From Asterias rubens (Eukaryota; Echinodermata; Asteroidea; Forcipulatida; Asteriidae), in contig NC_047083.1 of the NCBI RefSeq assembly GCF_902459465.1, positions 7,679,526 to 7,743,525 of the forward strand: a stretch of 64,000 bases of DNA. Direction: 5' to 3'. Position 1 is the stretch's first letter. Each line of letters starts with the position of its first letter. The notes beneath the pieces are model-generated. The model ran no database searches. It was not told the DNA's origin and saw only the letters and a list, made by a program, of their open reading frames with translations. The translations under genes were made by a program, and so were the position numbers. This document shows, one piece after another, positions 59,501-64,000 of this stretch.

Positions 59501-62500
59501 GCAAGCAAAAAGGGTCCTTAAAGCCCCATTGCTTTAAGCACCCTGTTTAAGCGCCGGGCCCAGTTTCAAAGAGCTGCATCCCGTAAAGGTCGATTTTGTG
59601 CTTAACGGGCGCACCTAGCAAATTGTTCATTTCATACCCTTGCTTAAGCAAGGTTTTTTTGCTTACATAGGTAAGCAAACAAAAAGGGTCCTTAAAGCCT
59701 CTATTTTGCTTAAGCACCCTATTCACACAGCGCATAGTGCAACACTCATTGCAAACGATGTTATTGTGCCGGCACAGCGGTGATTGTACGTGCGTTTGTA
59801 TGGTAGGTGTAGCAAATAAACTAGTGTCTAAAAAGCTTCAGAATCATGTTGTACAATGTATTATCTTCTTGTTTACTTTCAAGTTAGTGTGTAAACCTTT
59901 CGAGGGGCACTTTGAACCATTACAAATAATACATATCAGACACAGAAGGTGATGATTTTTTTTATCGCCACTCGAGTGCACTCCGCATTTATTTCGCCCG
60001 CCATTTTGTCAGCACCTTCTTCTTTTTCGCTTAAGCAAACGATCTAAAATGTTTAAGCTTAAGCTCGTATACGTTTAGCATGGAATCCGAATGGTTTTAA
60101 GCAATTATTTTTGCCCTGTTAAGCGAAAATATTTGCTTACCGTTAAGCAGCTCTATGAAATTGGGCCCAGGTAGTAGTAAAAAAAAAATCAGGCCAGTTC
60201 TTTCAGAACTGAGAAGTCTCCTGAACATCCGATAAATCTACTCCGCAGTAGTAGAATATAAAAGCAAGACAGTTCTCTAAGAACAAACTCTACCTGGCAA
60301 GTAGACACAGACATGGTGTTACCGCAAACCAAATATATTAACAACAGGTTTTCTTTGGGCAACTCACCAGGAGGCATGGTTATGGGTTTGTCTGTGTTGT
60401 CGAAATCAGCTTCGCTTGGTCCGTTTCTGCTTAGTTCCGGGCTGGAGGACGAGGTCGACAGTCCTGTAGGATTACTACTGCAATAAAGTGCATTGATTAA
60501 TTGCTAATTTCCAATTGATTGATTATTAATTTCCAATTGATTGATCATTAACTTTCAATTGGTTGATTATTCAATTCCAATTGATTAATTATTAATTTCC
60601 AATTGATTGACTATTAATTTCCAATTGATTGATTACTAATTTCCAATTGATTGATTACTAGTTTCCTATTGATTGGTGATTAATTACTAATTGATTATTA
60701 ATTTCCAATTGATTGATTATTAATTTCCAATTGATTGATTACTTATTTCCAATTGATTGCAGGCCTCAAATTTCCCGGCGTCCATGGCCGCCGGTGCCCT
60801 TCAAACTGGCCGTGGTGCCCCGAGAAAATCGGACATTTTCGCGGCCAAAAAGGCCGTGCTTTTTTTCTCCGATGGCCGCCGTGCCCTTTTTGAGATCAAA
60901 ATTTATGTTTTGATGCCGTCCATCCGTCTGTAGAGCACACAAAATCAGCAACTTACATGTACATCACATAATACACGCACACACAGAGCGCGGTCGGTTG
61001 AATGCTCATCATACGGAATTGAAACGGACGGCAGCAGTGCATGTGTGTGTGCACGATGCAGAACGACAGACGTGCATCATATAGACACTTAGTACTCGTC
61101 GGAGTTTATACACGGGCCGGATGTACTTGCAACGACCATTTGAGAACAATCGCACTGGTACTCATCTTGCAACACGCGTACCCACGCATGGTTGTCCATG
61201 ATGGGTACCAGCTAATCACAATTTCGGTTCCATTTGAGGTTGGGCGCCCGCCTATTCCACTGGTACTGTGCTTGTTCACTGGTACTTGTACATGTTTGTG
61301 CGCGTGGGCCATGTTACGTAAATCACGCATCATGTACATGTACATGAAAGGTACATGTAAGGTACATGTACGTCCGTTGAATAAATCTCTGTCTGTGCAC
61401 AAGTGACAGCTCATTGTCGTCCGGCCGTCGCAACAAAATCTCCGCTGCACACAGTCAAGTGACAGTTCATTGTTAACGTCTGGCCATCGCAAAAAAAAAA
61501 TGGATGCATACTTTTACTTCCCATTAGTCAATAAAATTAAACACATTTAAAAACAATTGATGTTGTTGGGTAAAGGAAAGCAAAAGTAATGAAATGGTTC
61601 ATTAAAATAGCCTTCATGGACCTGAACAGAAATTTTTTCATGATCTTTATTTTTTTATGGCCTTGATGCCCTTTTTGAAATTTTAAGTTGGCCTTGGTGC
61701 CCTACCTCATGGCCTTGGTGCCCTTTAAAAATTTGACAAATTCAAGGCCAAAGTGGCCTTGCCCTAAAAATCAGGAAATTTGAGGCCTGGATTGATTATT
61801 AATTTTCCATTGATTGATTACTTATTTCCAATGATTGATTATTATAACTTTTGGAAGGCGGTTTTGGGTGGTATGTTGGTAGTATTATTGTTATTATTTA
61901 TTTCAGAATAAATCTATTAACCTTTCCAAAAATTAACCAGTAAACAGAAATGAAAGCTGTACCTGCTTGTCTCCTGAACGTTGAGAACGTACAAGCCCAC
62001 CATGGAACAAATACTGATAGAAAAAGAAATACAAAAGAGAAAAAGTCACACAAAGATCTCTTTAACCCTTGTCACAAAACCTTGTAAAGGTGTGCGCTGC
62101 AAGAAGTAAATAATTATGGAGAAAGGACATTCATCTTAGTCAAGATAAAAAGAGAGGAATTTCTAGAGAAATTACCAAATTCTCAAAAACTACATTACTT
62201 CAGAGGGAGCCGTTTCTCACAATGTTTTATACTATCAACAGCTCTCCATTGCTTGTTACCAAGTAAGGTTTTATTCTAACAATTACTTTAAGTAATCACC
62301 AACAGTGTACAGTCAGTGCCTTTAGGCAGAAAATATTGCTGAACAATTTGTTGCTAAAGCACTTTTAAAAGATTTGGTACACGGTCATTCATTAGACCGT
62401 TGGTGGGGTTCACTCATGCAACTTGACACTATGACTATAGCTGTTGGAGAATAGAAGTTTTAGGGCTTTCAGTTACAGCCACTGTAAAATTGTCAGTTTT

Positions 62501-64000
62501 TTTTTGTTTGTTTTTTTTCGGGGGAGGGGGGGGGGGATGGGGTACGCTATGTTTATTTGGCACTCACCAAAAGATCATGATGAAAAACAGAATGATGATA
62601 GTAATATGCATTGCTCTGAGAGATAAACCTTGTTCCTCTTCGACTGAAGTACCATCACTGCATCGGGTTCTACGTCGACCAGAACGTCTGAAAATCAAAA
62701 CAACAAAACTCGTTATATAACTAATAATGAGTGATTAGCTTCCCCGGGTCGCCCCCGATCTGTTAGATCCCGGACTGCAGGCGGACTTAAAGCTATTCAT
62801 CTTGATCAGTGTGGCACTGTACTGTTTTAGATATATTGCAGGGTGACACAATGCATCTACCCCTCAAAACCATACAGGTGATATTAGTTGGTCATTTAGT
62901 AGGAGGGTTAGCCTACCTGTTTGATCCTGAACTGCAGACTGACTTAAAGCTGTTCATCTTAGTCAGGGTGACACTGCGCCGGTTTAGGTTCTCCAGTTCA
63001 TGGATGCGAACCTCCAGGTTGTCTGTCACGCGGCACAGCTCCTTGACTGCCCCGATGTTCTCCATGTAGATGCGATCTTTATCAACGGTCAGGAAGTTGT
63101 CAATACTGTCGCCATTAGGCAGGTGTACATCACCTGATCAAAATGACAAACTCACATTAAAGGCTTTGGGTACTTTTTGTCTGACACAAATCACAAATGT
63201 GATTTTATGATGATAGTTATTTGGAGTAATTACCAATAGTGTCCACTGCCTTTAAAATATCACTTGCCGAGGTGCTGTAGGTTTTTTTTATAGAAAAAAA
63301 TTATTTTAGCATGTACAACAGATTTACGCTGCTCTCCTGAAAACATTGATCTGTAATTTTCACTGTGTTTTCTCAAGAACTTGACGACCCTTGAAGCTCT
63401 AACTTCTACAGGTAAATCATTTTACATACATCTTCATTCACAGTGAGTTGGGATACATGTCATGGCCAAAAACTTGATCTACAAAAGGTATCAAAACACT
63501 TTAATTGAGAGCCAAAATGAGATTTGCAGTTTACTTTTTCAGCGACCGGTGGTGGGATCTCACACTAACTTCATTTGGCTGCTAGCAGAAAAGTGCTGCT
63601 GATCTGGTTAATATAATAACTGTTTTTCTTAGTGCTTTTGACACACGCTTCCAACATATTCCCCTGGTCACTAGGCCATTTAATTCAATCCTTAAACCAT
63701 CTCAGCTCCCTGGGGAGTATACAGCCTGTACACCAAATACACGCTACTATAAGCTAAATCAATCACAAGAACCATCTCTGCCCTCACAGGTACCCATTTA
63801 CCCATTTACCCCCTCAGGTTTACACCGAAAGACTGAAACAAAATACAAGTCAAGACTTACCCGTTTCCTTAACTGCATCCGGGAGAACTTCTTGAACTTC
63901 CTGAGCGATCACGCCCGTCTCAACTTGGTCGCACTCCGGCAAGCCTGCGTACTTCACAAATTCAGAGGTGTAGGTGTAGTTGTACATGCGTAATTTCTCA
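50471..64000 (-). CDS. myrf: Myelin regulatory factor (MYRF), C-terminal part, 12 exons, partial at right edge
   Basis: MYRF proteins are ER-membrane transcription factors that trimerise and cut themselves through a tailspike-type (peptidase S74) chaperone domain, freeing an N-terminal DNA-binding part that enters the nucleus. Joining 50471-50557, 52113-52193, 53244-53343, 54518-54592, 55773-55833, 56463-56576, 57830-57949, 60368-60477, 61963-62013, 62568-62687, 62917-63133 and 63861-64000 on the minus strand gives 424 codons plus TAA. Every intron is GT-AG, all phases match and there is no internal stop. Numbering from the first complete codon, residues 1-70 are the end of the S74 domain (TGVIAQEVQEVLPDAV), about 70-99 the coiled coil, 145-169 a membrane segment, 176-290 a Ser/Asp-rich linker, and 291-424 the lumenal MYRF C-terminal region with sequons NHT, NCS and NTT and spaced cysteines. 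The Ndt80-like DNA-binding domain and the Ser/Lys autocleavage dyad would lie upstream, outside the window. Identification is from recognised family sequence. Confidence 0.93.
50598..51504. mobile_element. Palindromic DNA transposon, about 0.9 kb, probably mariner-like and non-autonomous
   Basis: The ends CGGGTGTCTCAAAAAAAAA and TTTTTTTGAGACACACGG are followed inward by matching arms: ATACACTTTTGAAATGGCTG and its complement, and AAGGCTGCGCAGGAATTAGC and its complement. The arms total about 200 bp each. The central 500 bp holds no transposase frame I recognise. It fills the last MYRF intron. Confidence 0.75.
51676..52043. mobile_element. TTTAAA-type MITE in the last MYRF intron
   Basis: TTAAAGGTGAAAGACACTGG to GTCCAGTGCCTTTAAA. 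The AATAAAAGGCTT hairpin is partly deleted. It ends 70 bases from exon k. Confidence 0.82.
52113..52193 (-). CDS. myrf: MYRF exon k: lumenal domain
   Basis: This 81-base, phase-0 exon has acceptor TAATTTTAG and donor GTGAGTAC. It encodes GMVHRWSIPVGVYAKSTFRF and then RVTTSQE. HRW-IPV followed by TFRFRV matches the paired strands near the end of MYRF. Confidence 0.9.
52440..52880 (-). mobile_element. SINE with tRNA-Ser-like head, minus strand
   Basis: Head at about 52820-52873: GTGTCATGGCCGAGCGGTTA, then AGAGCACCAGATTCAAGCAC. Body: GTGTGTCAGGCGACTTGCAT and GCGCTTTTCACACCTGG; tail: CTTCATCTCAGCTCCCTGG and GTACCCATTTACCCCTGG. Lies between MYRF exons k and j. Confidence 0.7.
53244..53343 (-). 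CDS. myrf: MYRF exon j: lumenal domain
   Basis: This 100-base exon enters in phase 2 and leaves in phase 0. The acceptor is TATTAACAG and the donor is GTAAGCTGG. It encodes TTFSVRVWKCSPLLEETCPG and then AEEGEPEDNEFSE. With the split Asn before it, this makes an NTT sequon. The FSVRVWKC strand is a family hallmark. Confidence 0.9.
53585..53965 (+). mobile_element. SINE with tRNA-like head, two direct copies
   Basis: Copy 1 (53585-53700) lacks its head; copy 2 (53794-53965) has GGCAATCTCGGTGGTCTAGT and GTGGGTTCGAATCCCACCCC. Both continue AAAATGCCTGTGATTTTTTC, CACAGGACTCGGG-AAAGTAC and ACACATCGGTGTATATGGGT. Confidence 0.75.
54103..54450. mobile_element. MITE with ~57-bp inverted ends (CTACTTGCCAGGTAGAG family)
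   Basis: Left CAACACCATGTCTGTATCTA, then CTTGCCAGGTAGAGTTTGTT, then CTTAGAGAACTGTCT. The right end is its complement (AGACAGTTCTCTAAGAACAA onward). A 17-base step, TTCTTAGAGAACTGTCT, is repeated at the left end. Body includes TAGTAGTCCCAGCCGATTG. Related copies: 22735-23010, 34005-34290, 56985-57160, 59275-60340. Confidence 0.8.
54518..54592 (-). CDS. myrf: MYRF exon i: lumenal domain
   Basis: This 75-base exon (phase 2 in, phase 2 out) has acceptor ATTCCAAACAG and donor GTGAGTAG. It encodes SDGNCSYNIIVPQFVPLKSL and then LLDI. The pattern CSYNIIVPQFVPL is typical of the MYRF C-terminal domain, and NCS is a second sequon. Confidence 0.9.
55222..55450. mobile_element. Diverged AATTTCATAAAGCTG-type element in a MYRF intron
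   Basis: GGGCCCAATTTCATAAAGCTG at the left and ACAGCTTCATGAAATAAA at the right, with a different core. It lies between exons h and i. Confidence 0.5.
55529..55758. mobile_element. MITE with GGGTGCGTTCGATTAG ends, in a MYRF intron
   Basis: Inverted ends GGGTGCGTTCGATTAG and CTAATCGAACGCACCC bracket a GC-rich core (CCCCGGGTCAACCCGATC). It stops 14 bases before exon h. Fragments of the family occur at 38510-38560 and 62731-62763. Confidence 0.85.
55773..55833 (-). CDS. myrf: MYRF exon h: start of the conserved lumenal C-terminal region
   Basis: This 61-base exon has a pyrimidine-rich acceptor ending TTTTTTGACAG and donor GTAAGTAC. The frame is LSVSSIMVEGLNVMNHTKC. NHT is an N-glycosylation sequon, consistent with a lumenal location. 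Phase 1 in and phase 2 out. Confidence 0.88.
56039..56155. repeat. 19-bp minisatellite, six copies
   Basis: The unit ACCCAAGGGGGCAAATGGC is repeated six times, one copy with an extra G. It lies in the intron between MYRF exons g and h. The ORFs here are repeat artefacts. Confidence 0.9.
56463..56576 (-). CDS. myrf: MYRF exon g: linker before the lumenal domain
   Basis: This 114-base exon (phase 1 in, phase 1 out) has acceptor CTCTGTAG and donor GTATGTAAAC. It encodes SSGMSYSSSADEVAPTEPQV and then QRKREKRGLTMDNNILP. It contains a dibasic cluster (RKREKR). It joins the next exon through a split Ser codon. Confidence 0.87.
56643..56945 (+). mobile_element. Non-LTR retrotransposon 3' end with a Trp-to-stop change, in a MYRF intron
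   Basis: The frame is NSLPNSTRSSSSVTMFKRSL and then KTFFFNQ, stop at 56727-56729. The codon before it, normally Trp in the W-N-S-L-P motif, is TGA. The tail has GAGCGCTTTGTAACC and ends in ATTATTATTATT. It lies antisense to MYRF between exons f and g. Confidence 0.75.
56985..57160. mobile_element. Right half of the CTACTTGCCAGGTAGAG MITE in a MYRF intron
   Basis: From GGCAGGACAGTTCTTTTCAG to CTACCTGGCAAGTAGATACA, then CACAAGGTGTTACCGCAAAC. Confidence 0.7.
57488..57797. mobile_element. MITE with TAAGCTTGGGCGATATCG ends
   Basis: Inverted ends TAAGCTTGGGCGATATCG and CGTGATATCGCCCAAGCTTA. The arms are built of ATATCGCGATATTCGATA steps. It sits 33 bases from exon f. Elements with these ends are known in many animals. 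Confidence 0.85.
57830..57949 (-). CDS. myrf: MYRF exon f: acidic, Cys-rich linker
   Basis: This 120-base exon (phase 1 in, phase 1 out) has acceptor TTTGTTCGCAG and donor GTAAGGCT. It encodes FFPSDSDSSDDDECSEPGC followed by QFCCSVMSPSNTHKSD. It is a Ser/Asp run followed by clustered cysteines. The frame is open and phase-consistent. Its exact role in the lumenal linker is not known. Confidence 0.86.
58250..59255. repeat. 74-bp satellite in a MYRF intron
   Basis: Unit: GTGATGGTGTAGACACAAGA, then AAACTGTTCCCCCTATGTTT, then CAACTCTCTCATTAAACAGC, then TCAGACCAGGGGCA. Exact 74-base steps (for example 58315 to 58389). At three places a shortened unit starts GACCAAAGAAAACTG instead, twice after the same pair of full units. 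The variants TTTCAAC and TTCCAAC are grouped in blocks, showing local turnover. Confidence 0.92.
59275..60340. mobile_element. CTACTTGCCAGGTAGAG MITE interrupted by another element
   Basis: Left part 59275-59384, right part 60166-60340. Between them lies a 781-bp insert of the AATTTCATAGAGCTGC family (59385-60165) flanked by CCCAGG on both sides (59379-59384 and 60166-60171), which restores the expected GCCCAGGTAGTAG when removed. Lies between MYRF exons f and e. Confidence 0.8.
60368..60477 (-). CDS. myrf: MYRF exon e: Ser/Pro-rich lumenal linker
   Basis: This 110-base exon has acceptor TTTATTGCAG and donor GTGAGTTG. The frame includes SNPTGLSTSSSPELSRNGPS and then EADFDNTDKPITMPP. It has low complexity and no domain, as expected of the variable linker after the membrane segment. 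A 22-bp satellite starts just outside its acceptor side. Confidence 0.86.
60488..60759. repeat. 22-bp satellite (TTCCAATTGATTGATTATTAAT), left part
   Basis: About 12 units at 22-base spacing, starting 11 bases outside the acceptor of MYRF exon e. It resumes at 61790-61850 after the transposon. Confidence 0.85.
60760..61789. mobile_element. 1,030-bp transposon with CAGGCCTCAAATTTCC ends and GATTG target duplication
   Basis: The left end CAGGCCTCAAATTTCCC and right end GGAAATTTGAGGCCTG are inverted. GATTG flanks both sides (60755-60759, 61790-61794). It splits a 22-bp satellite. Inside are repeated GGCCTTGGTGCCCTTT steps near both ends and GTACATGTACATGTAC runs. No transposase is recognised. 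Lies between MYRF exons e and d. Confidence 0.85.
61790..61850. repeat. 22-bp satellite, right part
   Basis: Two to three further ATTGATTGATTACTTATTTC units beyond the insertion. Confidence 0.8.
61963..62013 (-). CDS. myrf: MYRF exon d: second half of membrane segment (51-base microexon)
   Basis: The acceptor is TTTTCTATCAG and the donor is GTACAGC. The frame reads ICSMVGLYVLNVQETS and completes the membrane helix begun in the previous exon. The Cys between the two halves is split by the intron (TG|T). The phases and the hydrophobic continuation make this short exon secure. Confidence 0.9.
62060..62324. mobile_element. TTTAAA-type MITE, right part, in a MYRF intron
   Basis: From CTTGTCACAAAACCTTG to GTACAGTCAGTGCCTTTA; the left end is missing. 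Lies between exons d and c. Confidence 0.65.
62568..62687 (-). CDS. myrf: MYRF exon c: basic stretch and first half of membrane segment
   Basis: This 120-base exon (phase 2 in, phase 2 out) has acceptor TTTTCAG and donor GTGAGTG. It encodes RSGRRRTRC, then an acidic stretch, then the start of the single membrane helix, MHITIIILFFIMIF. Basic residues before the helix fit an N-terminus facing the cytosol and a lumenal C-terminus, as known for MYRF. Confidence 0.92.
62760..62833 (-). pseudogene. Diverged duplicate of the 3' end of MYRF exon b
   Basis: These 74 bases align without gaps to the last 74 bases of exon b (62917-62990), with about 58 identical positions. In the same frame they read YLKQYSATLIKMNSFKSACS followed by PGSN, against NLNRRSVTLTKMNSFKSVCS followed by SGSN in the real exon. 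The copy is on the same strand inside the following intron. A usable AG (AAAACAG) lies within it, but the donor GT is replaced by AT. It butts directly onto a fragment of the GGGTGCGTTCGATTAG-type element at 62731-62763. It is probably a decayed tandem duplicate; an alternative terminal exon (stop after 9 more codons) is less likely. Confidence 0.75.
62917..63133 (-). CDS. myrf: MYRF exon b: end of S74 domain and trimeric coiled coil
   Basis: The acceptor is TTTTGATCAG and the donor is GTAGGCTA; the exon is 217 bases, phase 1 in and phase 2 out. The frame includes DVHLPNGDSIDNFLTVDKDR, followed by MENIGAVKELCRVTDNLEVR and then IHELENLNRR. Hydrophobic residues with heptad-like spacing match the family's C-terminal coiled coil, which holds the cleaved trimer together. 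Its last 74 bases are copied in the next intron at 62760-62833. Confidence 0.93.
63158..63500. repeat. Same repeat family with an embedded MITE end
   Basis: TTAAAGGCTTTGGGTACTTT starts the copy. The TTTAAA-MITE right end GTGTCCACTGCCTTTAAA sits inside it (63210-63256), then the repeat resumes at ATCACTTGCCGAGGTGCTG. It fills much of the intron between MYRF exons a and b. Confidence 0.65.
63655..63820 (-). mobile_element. SINE tail fragment, minus strand
   Basis: Complement of GGTACCTGTGAGGGCAGAGA, TACTCCCCAGGGAGCTGAGA and the GAACCATCTCTGCC region; same family as 52490-52680. Lies 40 bases from MYRF exon a. Confidence 0.6.
63861..64000 (-). CDS. myrf: MYRF exon a: end of the intramolecular-chaperone (S74) domain
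   Basis: It encodes 46 full codons, starting EKLRMYNYTYTSEF and including the family signature TGVIAQEVQEVLPDAVKET. The donor is GTAAGTCT, just left of 63861, and the exon ends in phase 1. It runs to the window edge, so its 5' end may lie further right. This segment belongs to the domain that trimerises and self-cleaves MYRF. The catalytic Ser and Lys are expected in an earlier exon and are not visible here. Confidence 0.93.

Noticed and set aside
61041..61492. 121- and 128-codon ORFs on opposite strands
   Set aside because: They lie inside the 1.03-kb transposon, overlap each other and show no transposase motif.

Overview
The window looks like animal nuclear DNA, most likely from an echinoderm and probably a sea star. 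Coding sequence is sparse and split by phase-consistent GT-AG introns. Most of the rest is short palindromic DNA transposons (MITEs), tRNA-derived SINEs, 5'-truncated non-LTR retrotransposon tails and minisatellites. The organism call is an inference from the general look of these repeats and from the animal-specific gene; no database was consulted.

Right part (50.47-64.0 kb, minus strand): twelve exons give the C-terminal 424 residues of MYRF (myelin regulatory factor), a membrane-anchored transcription factor. In order of transcription they encode the end of the phage-tailspike-type chaperone/autoprotease domain, the trimeric coiled coil, one membrane segment, a variable acidic linker and the conserved lumenal domain, ending at a natural stop codon. 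All twelve splice phases agree and the joined frame has no internal stop. The N-terminal and DNA-binding exons lie beyond base 64000. The introns carry a 74-bp satellite, a 22-bp satellite split by a 1.03-kb transposon with a 5-bp target duplication, several MITEs and a dead LINE tail. One intron also holds a diverged, still in-frame copy of the end of the second visible exon.

Middle part (37-50 kb): AT-rich DNA that may include the MYRF 3' UTR, a 21-bp minisatellite of about 40 copies (46.74-47.59 kb) that is open in several frames on both strands, a MITE nested inside another MITE (42.85-43.14 kb) and many repeats.

Left part (1-37 kb): one plausible minus-strand coding first exon (19.54-19.66 kb) whose N-terminus resembles DRAM/TMEM150-type membrane proteins. 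A GC-richer CCAAT-containing stretch with a good minus-strand splice donor (36.75-37.33 kb) could be an upstream noncoding exon and promoter. No other gene is convincing. The rest is repeats: at least five MITE families sharing TTTAAAG...CTTTAAA ends, often butted together at one shared TTTAAA; a G-rich mosaic minisatellite (24.69-25.92 kb); and further tandem arrays at 12.9, 20.4 and 21.9 kb.

No prokaryotic system, CRISPR array, rRNA gene or convincing free-standing tRNA gene was found.
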